Of a DNA stretch of 64,000 nt, positions 26,846 to 39,400 are shown piece after piece. The position numbers and the translations under genes were made by a program. This DNA comes from Amphibalanus amphitrite. Taxonomy: Eukaryota; Arthropoda; Thecostraca; Balanomorpha; Balanidae. The stretch covers positions 992,001-1,056,000 of the forward strand of contig NW_024881592.1 of assembly GCF_019059575.1 (NCBI RefSeq), written 5' to 3'. Numbering within the stretch: the first letter of the stretch is position 1; the number at the start of each line of letters is the position of its first letter. Below the pieces are notes generated by a model. That model saw nothing but the letters and a program-made list of their open reading frames with translations. It searched no databases and was not told the DNA's origin.

Positions 26846-29800
26846 TTACACGAACTCGTACACTGGGTCCGACCAAGTCACAGTCAGCCTCTTAGGCTGT
26901 CGACGAAGTCGTTTGCTGCGCCTCACAGAGGCGTCAGGCGCGGGGGTCGCTGCGCCAGGGCGGCTGCGGGGGAGTTTGTCAGCGGCTGGGGTCCCGCTGT
27001 CGGCGGTCCTGGTTAGGGCGCTGTCGCCGTCTTCGGTGATGGCGTCTCGGCTGCCATCGGGTGACGTGGTCACCATCGGCCGCAGCGGGCGGAGGTATCG
27101 TCGATTCCGCCAGTAGGTGCGGCCGCTTGGCAGGCGAGCGAGGTAGTCTCGGCGGCTGCCGATGCCAACGACGACGCCTGTCCGGTCCCACAAACAAGTC
27201 TTCGGATCTTGCAGGAGAACCTGTTGACCGATGCGCAGAGGTCTCAGCGAGCGGGCGCTCGCGTCGTAGCGCTCTGCGGTCTGGGACTTCAGAGCGGCTG
27301 CTCTCTCATCACACTCCTCCGCCGCGCGCTGCCACACCTCGGCAAACGCTCGGTGGTGAGCTGGCACGGTAGAGCGCAGCGGGTGGCCGTACAATATCTG
27401 GGCAGGGGAGCGGCCATCGGCCCGAGGCGCGTTCCGCAGCTCCAGGAGGCCGTGCGCGAACGCGTCATTGTCCAGGTTGCCTCGGTCGCTGACCTTCTGC
27501 ACGAGCCTCTTCACTGCCTTCACTGCAGATTCCGCATGTCCGTTCGACTGAGGAAAATGCGGAGTGGATATCTCGTGGGTCACTCCCCACCGTCGCAGAA
27601 AGTCGCGTGTGTGACGGGCTGCGAACTGCGGCCCTCCGTCCGTTCGCAGAGTCTTGGGTGCCCCAGTGGCCGCGAAGGCGACCCTCAGGCTGGACACCAG
27701 GTCCTTCGCCGACGTCTCTCCAGAGCAGTGGAAGACGAACGGCCATCCAGAGAGGCGGTCTACGTATACAAGATACGTGCGACCAGCCCACGAAAAATAG
27801 TCCGCTGAGACGGCCTCGAAGACTCGAGTTGGCACCGCCTCGGAGACTAGCGGCTCCTTTTGCTGGCTCGGAAGATACATCTGGCAGGACTTGCACGCTG
27901 CGACGAGGTTAGCGATGTCCTGGTCAAGCCCAGGCCAGTAGACAACTTGTCTAGCCCGACGCTTGGTGCGCTCCACACCTTGATGGCTGGCGTGAAGCCG
28001 CTCGAGCGTCTCCCGACGCAGACTCTGAGGAATCAGGAGTCGCTGCCCGCATACCAACAGGCTGCCGTCCACGGCAAGACGGTCTCTAGCTGTCCAGTAG
28101 GGCCGCAGCGTCGGCTCCAGCTGCGACTTGTGGTCTGGAAAGCCAGCCAAGACCACGTCTCGGAGGGCGCTGAGCTCTGCATCACGCTCAGACGCCGCCC
28201 GAACCCTCTGCAGGGTAGCGTCCGGGAACAGTGATTCCTCCTCGGTTGGATCAGCCGTGGCGATTCTGGCGATCAGGCTTGCGATCTGGTGGGCTTCCTC
28301 CTTCTCCACCTCTTCGTCGTCTGGAGTCGGAGTATCCACCGGTGCCCGGGAGAGCGCATCCGGGATCGCGTGCAGTTTCCCTTGCCGCCAGACAGCGACG
28401 AAGTTGAACGGCGTGAGACGTTGCCGTAGTCGTTGCAGTCGCGGGTTGTCGATGTCGACGAGACTCTTGGAGTTCAGCACTGGAACGAGCGATCGGTGGT
28501 CTGTGACCACCTCGAACTGCTGCATGCCCGAGAGGTACATGCTGCACTTCCGACAAGCCCATGCAACTGCCAGCATCTCAATCTCGCAGACGGCGTAGCG
28601 GGACTCGACATCGGTCAGAAAACGAGACCCACACTGTATCAGTTTCCATCGTCCATCTGCATCCTGTTGCCGCAGACAGAAACCCAGCCCTCGCAGGCGA
28701 GCGGCGTCGGTCTCTAGGACTGTCCGGCGCCGCGGGTCAAAGAAGTCGAGGACTGGTGGCGAGACCAGCGCCTTCTTCACATCACTGAAGGCTTTGGAGT
28801 GCAGCGGCGTCCACACCCACTCGTTCTTCGGTCGCAGGAGGTGTCTCAGAGGCTCGGCGGCGGCCGAGACGTCTGGTGAGAAGTCACCCAGCTGGTTCAC
28901 GAGACCGAGAAACGATCTGAGGTCCGTGAGGCACGCCGGCTGCGGAAACTCCGCGATGGCTCGCACCTTCTTGTTGTCTGCGGTGTAGCCTGTCTGGTCA
29001 ATCTTGAATCCACAGAACTCCACCTCATTCCCGGCGAAGGAGCACTTGTCTGGGTTCAGAGTCATCCCGTGGTCATCACATCTCTGCAGGATGTTCCACA
29101 CGTGCTCCAGGTGAGCTGAGTAGCTCGAGTCGTACGCCAGAATATCGTCTACGACTTTGCATGTCTGAGGGATGTCACCGAGAGCAGCGTCGCCTCTTCG
29201 GTTGTACTCGTCTCCTGACGAGATCAGACCCATGACGGCACGTTTGTAGCGGAAACGGCCCCATGGCGTGATGAAGCACGTCTTGTCTTGGTCCTCCTCG
29301 CGGATGGGGATCTGGTGGTAGCCAGACTTGCTATCCAGCTTCGTGTAGAAGTTTGCACCGCTGCCGATCGAGGCCACAGCGTCGTGCGGCGACCGGACTG
29401 GGTACGCTGGCCTCTTGACGAATCGGTTCAGCTTGGTGAGGTCGACCGTCAGACGGCAGCCAGAGACCGTGCCGTCCGGCGACCGCTTCGCCACCGGCAC
29501 GATGGGGTGGCACCACTCGGTCGGATGCTCCACCGGCTCGATCACGTCACTCTCCAGCAGCTCATCCAGCTGGCGCCGAATGTCGTCACGCCAGCAGAAC
29601 GGTATACTGCGAGCTGTGGAGACGGCAACTGGTGTGGCGTCTTCAGTCAACTCGATGGCCATTGAGCCTCCGGACATCTTGCGCAGCTTCGAAGTGACGT
29701 CAAACACTCGTGGGAAGGCTTCCTTCATCGCTGAGAAGTGCTTCCGTCGTTCTTCAGCCGATGGCACGCCTTTGCTTGCATCCCACGTCGGCTTCAGCGG

Positions 29801-31435
29801 GTGCACCTTCTGCGCCTTCCCGGCGTCTTCAAGCGCAGGAGCAGAGCCTCGTTTGACCACTCTGCGGGGTATCTTGCTCTTCCCTGGCATGGTCTTCAGG
29901 GAGCAGACTGCTGGAGCTGGTCTGGAGGTCTCCTCCTCGTCTGAGATGGCAGAACGGATCTGCTGTGGGAACTCCTTGTGCAGTGTTCCCAGTCGAACAG
30001 CGTCGTGCCACGACAGCAGCGAGCTGTGCAGCTTCTTCACCACAGAGACGGCTATCGTCCTCTTGATGCTTCCCAGCTGCAGTGCGACTTGGCACGCTCC
30101 CAGGCAGGGAAGTTCTCGTCCGTCCGCTGCGAACATGCTTCCAGAGGGCGGCGTCAGCTTCTTGACGTTGATGCCCATCTGCTTCGCTGCCTCCAGAGAG
30201 ATAACAGACACCTCAGCGCCTGTATCTGGCGTCCATGTCGTTTGTTGCCTGCGACCGTCACTCCGATGCAGCAGAATCTGGATCTGTGGAGCACGCGTCG
30301 TGTGCAGGCCTTGGATCATGCAGTCTCGGTGCTGCTGGTCCACTGTCTGTCTGGCAGGTGCAGATGCCGCTCGCGTCTTCATTGTGACGAGCGACACACG
30401 TCTGCCTCCATCGGACCTCCGCTGGGTCCGGTCCGTGCTCGCCGCCGGAGCGCGCGAGCGACTGGCGCTGCGACCGCGGCAGACGGACGCGAAGTGGCCT
30501 AACTTGCCACAAGCTCGGCAGGTTCTGCTGACGGCCCTGCAGTCGCCGGCGCTACGGTGAACTTCACCACCACAGCGGGGGCACGTCTTCTCTGTCGCCC
30601 GGTCCCTCGGGCGACCGCGGCTGCGCTGGTACTGAGAGACCCTCGCCAGGGTCGAGCCAGCTGGTTCACGAATAGCTGAGCTGTTAGAGGCGGCATTCTC
30701 TGACGCTCGGGCGATATCCACTGCCTTCTGAAGCGTGAGATCCGGCTCTTCCAACATTCTGCGGCGTGCTTCTTCGTCTCGCGTGCCGACAACGACTCGA
30801 TCTCTGAACCTGTTGTCCTGGCAGTGGTGACAGAAATCACAGAACGATGCAATCTCTTTCAGTCCGCAGAGAAAATCGTCCACTGTTTCGCCCGCTTCCT
30901 GTACTCGCATGTAAAAATCTCTCCGATCAATGATGACGTTACGCTGGCGGCGCAGATGCGTCTGCATCGCCGTGATGATGGTGTTCATATCAGCGTCTTC
31001 GGGGATCGGCAGGCCGTACCTGACCACCCTGGTCCAATCGTCATCAAGCAGAGCGAGTAGGGCTGCCTTCTGCTCGGGATGGGCTAGCCTGTTGACGCCA
31101 GTCAGCAGACTGTAGCCGTGAAATTTCTGTCGCCAGGATTCAAACTCCTTCAGTGACGCCGATGACGACAGCTGTGGAGCGGGAGTCGCTGATGCCGGCA
31201 GTCTGGGCGGTAGATTGACGGCTGCGTTCGTATCGGCTGGGGTGGCCGCTGCAGTAGCCGCCGCGGCTGCAGCGCCGGCCCCTGCCGCCGGCCCGGCCCA
31301 TATCCGTTCCATTGCGGCCACCATACGCTCCTCCCGCTGCTGGCTTTGCCGCTGAGCTTCTTGAGCCAGCTCCAGTTGCTGGGCGAGGAGTTGGGTGAGG
31401 GCTCCCAGGTCTACCGGCTTGCCTTCCTCCGTCAT
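26846..31435 (-). CDS. Gag-Pol polyprotein of the LTR retrotransposon
   Basis: One frame of 1529 codons. Approximate order: Gag with a glutamine-rich N-terminal helix (1-60) and retrotransposon gag domain (100-260); two zinc knuckles (about 285-320, the second a canonical CRACGKLGHFASVC); aspartic protease (about 403, DTGAEVSVIS); reverse transcriptase (620-790) with VDLTKLN and a VVDD catalytic block near 760 where most relatives have Y/F-x-D-D; RNase H (905-1015); integrase with an HHCC zinc finger (1148-1187) and D,D-35-E catalytic residues near 1212, 1266 and 1302; and a GPY/F-like C-terminal module. Pol order PR-RT-RH-IN places it in Ty3/Gypsy, probably Mag-like. No env frame and no frameshift between gag and pol. 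Likely a recently active copy. Confidence 0.95.
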   Translation of the reverse strand: MTEEGKPVDLGALTQLLAQQLELAQEAQRQSQQREERMVAAMERIWAGPAAGAGAAAAAATAAATPADTNAAVNLPPRLPASATPAPQLSSSASLKEFESWRQKFHGYSLLTGVNRLAHPEQKAALLALLDDDWTRVVRYGLPIPEDADMNTIITAMQTHLRRQRNVIIDRRDFYMRVQEAGETVDDFLCGLKEIASFCDFCHHCQDNRFRDRVVVGTRDEEARRRMLEEPDLTLQKAVDIARASENAASNSSAIREPAGSTLARVSQYQRSRGRPRDRATEKTCPRCGGEVHRSAGDCRAVSRTCRACGKLGHFASVCRGRSASRSRAPAASTDRTQRRSDGGRRVSLVTMKTRAASAPARQTVDQQHRDCMIQGLHTTRAPQIQILLHRSDGRRQQTTWTPDTGAEVSVISLEAAKQMGINVKKLTPPSGSMFAADGRELPCLGACQVALQLGSIKRTIAVSVVKKLHSSLLSWHDAVRLGTLHKEFPQQIRSAISDEEETSRPAPAVCSLKTMPGKSKIPRRVVKRGSAPALEDAGKAQKVHPLKPTWDASKGVPSAEERRKHFSAMKEAFPRVFDVTSKLRKMSGGSMAIELTEDATPVAVSTARSIPFCWRDDIRRQLDELLESDVIEPVEHPTEWCHPIVPVAKRSPDGTVSGCRLTVDLTKLNRFVKRPAYPVRSPHDAVASIGSGANFYTKLDSKSGYHQIPIREEDQDKTCFITPWGRFRYKRAVMGLISSGDEYNRRGDAALGDIPQTCKVVDDILAYDSSYSAHLEHVWNILQRCDDHGMTLNPDKCSFAGNEVEFCGFKIDQTGYTADNKKVRAIAEFPQPACLTDLRSFLGLVNQLGDFSPDVSAAAEPLRHLLRPKNEWVWTPLHSKAFSDVKKALVSPPVLDFFDPRRRTVLETDAARLRGLGFCLRQQDADGRWKLIQCGSRFLTDVESRYAVCEIEMLAVAWACRKCSMYLSGMQQFEVVTDHRSLVPVLNSKSLVDIDNPRLQRLRQRLTPFNFVAVWRQGKLHAIPDALSRAPVDTPTPDDEEVEKEEAHQIASLIARIATADPTEEESLFPDATLQRVRAASERDAELSALRDVVLAGFPDHKSQLEPTLRPYWTARDRLAVDGSLLVCGQRLLIPQSLRRETLERLHASHQGVERTKRRARQVVYWPGLDQDIANLVAACKSCQMYLPSQQKEPLVSEAVPTRVFEAVSADYFSWAGRTYLVYVDRLSGWPFVFHCSGETSAKDLVSSLRVAFAATGAPKTLRTDGGPQFAARHTRDFLRRWGVTHEISTPHFPQSNGHAESAVKAVKRLVQKVSDRGNLDNDAFAHGLLELRNAPRADGRSPAQILYGHPLRSTVPAHHRAFAEVWQRAAEECDERAAALKSQTAERYDASARSLRPLRIGQQVLLQDPKTCLWDRTGVVVGIGSRRDYLARLPSGRTYWRNRRYLRPLRPMVTTSPDGSRDAITEDGDSALTRTADSGTPAADKLPRSRPGAATPAPDASVRRSKRLRRQPKRLTVTWSDPVYEFV

Positions 31436-31511
31436 TGCGAGAAACGCGCGCGAAAACCGACGAAAAAATGCTATATTTAATGATAAAAAGTAAATTATAC
31501 CGATCGCGCCA

Positions 31512-31791
31512 TGTTATGGTTTTACATTTAAGTCTACGTTAATAATGGTTCGATAGCAAATTAATTATCGTCGCGATTCCACCGCCCCAGATGCACACGC
31601 GCACTCCCGATGTTAACTGTATTGAGTCCGGCTGACGACTGCACAACAATACTCATTACCCAAGGACGCCGGAAGCTGCCGGGCGGCACAGCCTACCATC
31701 AGGCGCCGGCCGGCGCCGCGGCGGCTGGCAACAGCTGTCAGCTGACTGCGCCGGCATAGCTCGTGCCGGCTCAGTAGCAGGCATCACAACA
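31512..31791 (-). repeat. LTR (5' LTR of the minus-strand element)
   Basis: This is the identical partner of 26471-26750. Transcription of the element would start here and run toward lower coordinates. Confidence 0.95.
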
Positions 31792-31796
31792 GTTTC

Positions 31797-33409
31797 GGGG
31801 GGCGGACAATGAACACGATTTCATTGGATATTGGACAGTGGGAGTTTTGCACTAAGCTGATGGGGGTGGACGATCAACTGGGTGTACACTGTACAGAGAG
31901 TTCAACCAGGAAACGATCCCAGAAATGGCCAATGATTGATTCGCAGCAATTACGATAATCAACAGCCGAAACTGATATCCACGAGCTACCATAGGTGTAA
32001 TAAATCACAATCACGTCCCCAAATGACTGGAAGAGGGACGACCATGTCCATGATCTGATCGGTGTTCAACGAGCTTTTGCATCACGGGTAGGAAGATGGA
32101 TGTAGCATGCAATGCTGACATTCAGGAAATTACACCATGGAGAGGACTAATAGCCGGTGAAAAGTAGTTACATCGCATGATAGGTATGCACCTATCGTTT
32201 TGACATGAAAAACAAAACAATGAATAAGTATTAGTCATTCATCCTCCGCGTCTCTTCAGTCAAAATCAATCGAGGCAGATGTCCGTTCAGCTGACCGTCC
32301 CTGACAGCTACAGTTAGCCCGCTTTCGACCGGCGCCAGTAAGCTGTACCAAGAGCTGCGCCATTTATTGGTGCTGAATTCCGGCGCCGCCGGAATCCAGC
32401 TTATACCAGTTTTCTTAAAATGCCGGTAGGCGGTATCCTGCTCTCATTATGTATCGAATTGGTCACTTCAGACACCGGATCGCTTAGAAGTGACCAGAGC
32501 TGGTAGCTGAGAAATTGGAGAAACTGTACTTACAACAAAGTAGCCATAAGTCTGATCGTCTCAAGTGCCTCTAGTCTTCTAATCCCCCCCTAAGACACGC
32601 TGCCGAGTGCAGCTAGAAGCAGAGAACACCGAAGAGGCACATGCAATACCGGAAATGAGCCAGTTGCCGAAACTTGAGCATGTCACACGGGCACCAGAAT
32701 CGTTCAATGAGGATAGAGATTGAGAGGTTTAGAGCGGCCGCTATTTTGCCAATGAACGGAAATTTTACTGCAAATTGAGCAATGTCTCTGGCTGACTTGC
32801 TATGCTGACATTCAAAGAGAAACGTATAACACAAAGTAAACCTGGAAACCACTCGGCTGCGATATGTGTCCGTAGGAATCACACGCTAAAGACCGTCTTT
32901 AGTAAAACAAAATTGCACCGCTAACCGAGCTTTTTACCCATCGCCTGCTTGATTTTGTAGTTACATTCCCATCCCAAATATATACCAACGTAATTTTGGA
33001 TTTTGCATTTGTTATCCACACTTCAGGAACGGCCCGACAGCCTAAACATACTCCAAAACACACTCGTTTTATCTATATTTGCAGTTTGTGAGATACACAC
33101 CGCTTCACCAATCCCACAAACGCAGAGAGGTATTACAGACGTGCACGTCTTACTCTGGTCACACCAGCACACTCGCAAACGCAGCACTTGCAACAACATC
33201 CCCGCTTCCATATTCATACATAACCGTACGCACAAACGACAGTTCACAAGTAACTTCGTATAAACGTCAGCTCACATATAACCAACAGTCCGCCACAAAA
33301 ACACCGTCCACGACCGTCCCAGCCCTGACGCAGCATACCACTCCCATACGACTGGTCAGTCTCGTATGCCGTCCATTCTGATCGGACCCCCGTCCCCTGC
33401 ACATGTTCC
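31797..33409. other. Intergenic stretch between the retrotransposon and bystin
   Basis: This includes the presumed bystin 3' UTR next to 33410. No further exon, RNA gene or transposon end recognised. Confidence 0.5.
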
Positions 33410-33482
33410 TCACAACTCCATGGTCTCCGTGGATTCCGCGGCGCCGGCGCTGTCCCGACCCTTGGCGCTCAGCAGCTCGCGC
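33410..33482 (-). CDS. bys: Bystin exon 8 (C terminus and stop)
   Basis: After TTTTTCTCAG (complement of 33483-33492) the G completes an arginine codon, and [22 protein letters not shown]-type sequence follows to a TGA (complement of 33410-33412). 'RREL' directly after 'TPEV' is conserved in bystins, and phase and length close the frame exactly. The intron before it is about 2 kb. Confidence 0.85.
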
Positions 33483-36400
33483 CTGAGAAAAACGAAACGA
33501 ACCGTGAGTATGGGACAACATAATACACCATTCGTAACCCGTACCACATCAATCGCGCCAACGTATTTTCACACATACGCATATTTTAGGAATGGGGCAT
33601 ACTTTTCTGAGCTAGCAGAATAAACTCGAATGCAACACAAAAAGGAAAGAACTTAAATAAGGAGAAATCCGATCAAAAGAAACGTGGCCGCGATGCGAGC
33701 TTACTACCATATGAGGGAATCTGTCCAGTCACATCACGAGCGGCGAGGGGCCACGGCGCAGTGGGTTCGTTCGAGCTCGGCTGGGCACTAAACACTAATC
33801 AGTCGATCCGAGCAGCTGTTCCCACTGGGTGGTTCTGAATAGAGTGACCTTGGTTGTGGACGGAACCACGGCCGTCCGTCACACATGGTCGGCGTGGTAT
33901 GAAACTCGTCCATGAACAAAAGAATGATGCCGACCGGCATACTGCGAGTAATAACCACATGGCAACACGCCAAACCACCTATGACATTCCCTCGATACAT
34001 TCACAACATGGCAACAAATCACACCACCTCACAGTGCTCTCTGGACAGCCCGACCCACGTCCGTACTACTGCACAAATATCACAGCACAACTGTTCCTGT
34101 CGCTAATTGCACCACCCTCTAACAGTCCGTGATCGGTCGCAGTCATTAAACCGATTCCCTATCGGCTGATCGACAAATGCGTGAGTGGGCTGCGTGCGCT
34201 GCCCGCTGACAGACATGCTCAGATAGGGAGACAGGAAGTCCCCGATTCTACAGGTCACGTTATATCGGCGGAAACTCGGCGTCGTTGGAGACGAGCAGCG
34301 CCATCTTTTGGCGGTGAATAACACTGCCTGGCGCTAGACGTGCTCGACGACTAGGTGAATAAGGATTTGAGTTTACAACAAACAACTACAAGGTATCGTG
34401 GTGGAAAACTTTTTCGATTCAATTTAATTAGTTTATTGATGCCAGTCTAGAAAGCAAAACCGTTAAAAAGAAGGCTGTGCCAGGAATTGTTATCTGACAT
34501 GACTTTTTAAACGCAATTTATTTCGCCCTTTACTTGGTCTTGAGTTTAGACGGCGAATTCATTTTAGACTAATCTGCCCAGTGTTTTATTCCGGTTTTAG
34601 TGCAGTTAGTTGTCTTATTTTATCTGCCAGTGCCTATTGCCTTCTTGCATTTTACTGTATTGTGCATGACGCTGAATCCTGAAAAACCATGTTATGTGGA
34701 TGGATTTTAGATCAATACATACATACATACATACATACATACATAACCACAGATCACGTCGCCTCTACTCGGCCCACCGAAAGTCCAACAGTCAATCAGC
34801 ACAGAAAAACGGTAATAGTTACTGTCATCTCATTGCTTTACGCTGGCAAAGGCGCTTGCATGACCATACAAGCGGGCAGGTGGCGAGGACTTATTTTGTA
34901 GATCACATGTATACAGTAGCACCGACGCTGTTAGCGCAAACAATTAAACTCTCAATGAAATAAATCTGCCCAGCCACAACTACTGAATCATAAAGGTCAT
35001 CAATCGATAGTTCAAGTGATCGTACATAGTCGCTACTGAACAATCACCGCATACGCCTTCAGCTGGAAGTCATTATTCATTTGTAACGACTGTTGCATGC
35101 TTTGTCTGCCATTGAAATTTACTGTTTTAGTTCCATGGTAGTTATGGTTGCTTTACCCGGCTTTGTTCGGAAATCGGAAACACGTTGACGAATGGCATCC
35201 ATCGATGCGACCAGTCCTACCAATCGCCCTATCCGGTCCACAGCTATCAATCACTGAAGCCGATCCGAATTCTTTCCGATTTTCTTCTAAATAAAGCTAA
35301 TCTAGTCCAATGATTTTGATAGCGTGAATGATTATGGATGTTGCCTGAACGAAAGAATAAATGAATGTTGAATAGTTCTGAATGTTACCAAATGTCGTGA
35401 ATGCGCATTCACGGCATTTGGTAAGATTGGGCCAGGACGGACAACCCTCGCCATCCGCCCGCTCGCCGGCCACTCACCTGACTTCGGGCGTGATGACAGG
35501 ATGTCGCTGACTGTTACAGAGATCCAGCAGGAGGTCCCGCTGCTCCGAGGACATGTCGTTCTTGTAGCGCTGGACGAACGTCAGCAGCGCCTGGTGCCAC
35601 AGCACGGGGTACTGGAGATCGCTCATGTGGAACCTGATGGGAGGGGGAAACAGGGGTGATGGAGGGAACGAGACAGCACATTAGAGAGGCAGATTGATAG
35701 AAAGACGCACAGTACAGAGACAGGCGCACCGGGAACTGGCACTCATTCATGTGGGGTCTTCAGGAGAGTGTGTGAAAGCGCCAACATTCAAACGGACATC
35801 CGTCCCGGTCCGAGCCAACAGGAACTATATTCAGCAACAACCGGCCCCAATCACCCAATCCATCGTCCCAGGACTACCCTCCTCACCTCATAAAGTGCGC
35901 GTGCACGGCGTCAATGACTCGGTACGGCAGGGCGTACTTCTTGTCGAGCAGCACGCGCAGGAACATGCTGCTGGCGCCCGTGTACGGCATCTCGGCGATC
36001 TTCAGCATGGCCGCCGCAGAGTGCAGAACTGGCACCGAGTTCTTGGCCAGCACGGAGCCCATGATGATAGCTTCACGGAGCGTGCAGTCACCAGACTGAG
36101 CAGGCGGAGGGAGGGACAGGTGGGTAAGTTATTTACGGGCTGCGTAGGGTCAGCGATAATGCGTTCATTCATAAGCGGAATGGGGAACGTTTTGTTGAAC
36201 GTTCGTCGTGATGGGGAACGTTTCGCTGGTAGGCATAATTGAACTACGGACGAACTAGACCAACAGAGACGAAAGTTGACGAAGTACGAACTTCATTGAT
36301 GAAGTCATTGATGAACTTGGGACAGCCTTCTCGCCCTAATTCAGGTGATTCGGTAAAACACGTGTGTGATTCCATGTTAATACCATATTTTCATGCCATT

Positions 36401-39400
36401 TTAATGACAGAAGCAGGAAACCGCTATTCAACATTACAAATGCCATTCCAGATATCACTCCAAACGGCAAACACCATCCCAATCAGGGACCGAAAAAGAC
36501 CAACCATCCCCGCTAGGCCGCTAGTGTTCGCGTCACACAGCTGGGGCCGATACCAAATTCACCGCTCCAAGAAACTGACCCTCAGATTAACGTGTGTCCC
36601 TGAATATACTGACCCGATGTGATATTAGCTGCGGTACTGTGTACCTACTGTTAGCCAGCTGTAATGTGCCCCGCGGGGGAAACGCTTGCCCGCTGGGTCA
36701 GTGTGCTCTCGGCTACGCCCGGGTCGTGTGCGTGCTGCCGACTAAAGTATACCGCCGTTGTTGTCGCCGCTCTCTGGACGCCTGCCTCGCCCCGACGCTT
36801 CACAACACGACACCCGACAGACCGGCCGAGACAGACCACTCCTCCCCTAGTACTGACCTCACATAGCGGCAGCACAACGCCCTTCATGAAGGCGCCCGGC
36901 TTGAAGAGCGCCTTGCGGAGGGCCAGGTAGAGGTGCGGGTTCAGCTTCTTGTAGAAGTGGACGTCGTCCCTGATGCGCGGCAGAAGCACCAGGTTGTAGA
37001 AGCGCTGGGCCATGTTGTCCCTGAGGTTGGACGAGAAGATGCGGGTGGCCTGGTACATGGCGGCCGCTGTCCATGTGTCTGGACCTGGAGGCGGGGGGGG
37101 GGGGGGGGAGTCAGACACGGTCACACGAGTCAGAACGGCGAGTCAATCGGAGTCGGCGGCTTCAGGACGGCACACTGAACGGACGGGTGGCGATGAACAG
37201 CTGCAGCTCATCTGGTATTGTCCTGTCTTCATTTTACAAAGTTGCACACAATATACTCTATGACTGATAAATAAGCATCGTAACCTACCGGGAATATCAT
37301 TTAGCTTTCGTCCCTTATCCAGCATATCATTTTTATCAAGTTTAGATTTTGCAGTTGACACACTTCGCTACACGGCACAGCTGCCCTATCACGATGTTAA
37401 AAGGAAGCCGAGAAAGCTTACAATGTCGCCTAAGAAGAAAAACGGGGCAGTGGGTATCGCTTTCGAATAAGGGCTGGACGCAATCTAGACACTGACTGAC
37501 TAGATCTTGTCTCTGACGCATTTGTGAACGCTGTGTTACTGATGGTACATGTGTCGCATACTGCTGCATGTTTTCTGACGAACTTCAGGCAAAGAATGAA
37601 TCGAGACCAGGGCTGAAACAAGCTGTGCGGCAAACGCTGGTTTTGTGGTCATGCCACTGTGTCTCATTTTCCGACCAGCAGAGCTCCCAGGGGCTAAACC
37701 AGAAAATTCAAATGACCAATGAAAACTGTTAAATCTTTGTTAACAGATGCCTGAAGCACAGAAAGGCATGTCTGGATACTGCTGGAAAGTTGAGGATCCA
37801 TGTCTACACTGCGGGCTCCTTTAGTTCCCTCAGATGGCACGCTCGTGTGGTAAGATAGGTAACGACCAGGGCGCCATGGGACTGATTCGACCACAAGCAG
37901 GAGCTGCACCTGCTTGTGTTGCATTGTTGCTGTTGCAGCGCAGCACTGCAAGAGCAACAACGCAAATCCATCAGGAACCGTTACTCCTGCGAGACAGCCA
38001 GTCAGTCGCTCAAACGGTTACCCCGAGTTTCAACTTTATCATGTAGGAAATCCTCATTTTCAGCTGAGCTTCCCTCACCGTTTGGTGACTGGGTGACGTG
38101 CCCATCCCATCAGCCCTAACAAGTTATCACGATTCAGGGTCAGGGCAGATCGGACCTGACTCTGAGAATGAACAAATGGATAAAATGACCTTGGTGAATC
38201 TCGCCACACCAAAAAAAAAAAAAAATGGATGCAATGATGATCATGAATTGGGGGTTTTGAGCGCCCGGATTACAGTGGTCATCGGCGCCCACATTTGTTG
38301 CAAGAGAGCACGTAATTTTTGTCCAAACTCCGCCACAGTCCCTTGGTGTCCACCACTGGCTCTCGCCCGGAACTCACGTGTCACGTGGATCAGCTGCTCC
38401 CAGTTCTGCATGTTGGGGATCACCTTGAACGCCTTGGGCACCTTGCCGCTGCGATATTTGGCCAGTACCTGACGGATGCCCTCGTACATCTCACGCACCT
38501 TGGGGTGCAGATCCTGCATCACCACCACCACGCCTGGAGAGCGGTGGGGCAGGTCAGGGGGCGGGGCAGGTCAGGGGGACTCAGGTGCAGATCCTGCATC
38601 ACCACCACCACGCCTGGAGAGCGTCGGGGCAGGTCAGGGGTGGGGCAGGTCAGGGGGCGGGGCAGGTCAGAGGGCGGTGACGGGGGTTTGAGGGGCGGGG
38701 AAGGGGGTCAGAGGGGCTTGCTTGGAGGCGCAACTTCTGCATCACCATCACAGACTGGTCAGAGGGAACTCAGAGGGTCCAATTGTTGAACCACTAACCC
38801 ACCATTATATGGAGCTGAGTGCCATTCAACAGTGTCAAAAGGCACGAAAAATCGTTTTATCTACACCAAAAAGCTAAGGGCAGAGAATAAAAGCGCGATC
38901 CCCCAGCAGTTTTCACAATCGTACTCACTTGCATGCCTCCATCCTATGTAAGGCGCTCAATGCTCCATCATAGCATATCCATTTCATCAATCATGGCACT
39001 CCAAGTCCAACACAAATCATATCCTCCCCCTAGCTGTTTCCTTCCCTTACCAGCCCAGTCCCATCTGCCATCTTTTCCTTCTTCACTTACTCTGCGCCTC
39101 CGAGTTGGTAGTCTGCAGTTCAGCCTCCTTTTCCCTGATCTTCTCCATGATAATATCGGCGAGCACACGGCGCGGTTTGGGCTCCCGAGCCATGAACGCC
39201 ATCATGGCCCGCTCGTCGGCCTCATCCACCACCTAGCGGCGGCGCGGGGAACTATCCGTCAGGTGGCAGAAACCAATAAACTGATAGCAGAGCCTGGTGG
39301 AGAGGCTAACAAGGACTCCATGAAACATTACTACCACACATATGAAAACAATAAAAGGGAAATGGACGGCTGATGTCATAGGATGTGTGTGTATGCCCTA

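Larger units (their letters stand above)
26471..31791 (-). mobile_element. Ty3/Gypsy-type LTR retrotransposon, complete, 5321 bp
   Basis: Two 280-bp LTRs (26471-26750, 31512-31791) that read identically by eye, each beginning TG and ending CA, enclose a 4.76-kb interior, and the whole is flanked by a 5-bp duplication GTTTC (26466-26470, 31792-31796). On the minus strand the 5' LTR is the right-hand one. A TGGCGCGATCGG primer-binding-site candidate adjoins it (31500-31511, complement), and a purine tract (TGGGGGGAGG, complement of 26751-26760) adjoins the other LTR. Identical LTRs and an intact frame mean a recent insertion. It lies between the OATP and bystin genes. Confidence 0.95.

Noticed and set aside
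26829..31115. Long open frames on the plus strand across the retrotransposon
   Set aside because: They are the antisense shadow of the minus-strand Gag-Pol frame and contain no recognisable domain.
34716..34744. A CRISPR-like or satellite array
   Set aside because: It is a simple (CATA)n microsatellite; no spaced direct repeats typical of CRISPR were found anywhere in this eukaryotic window.
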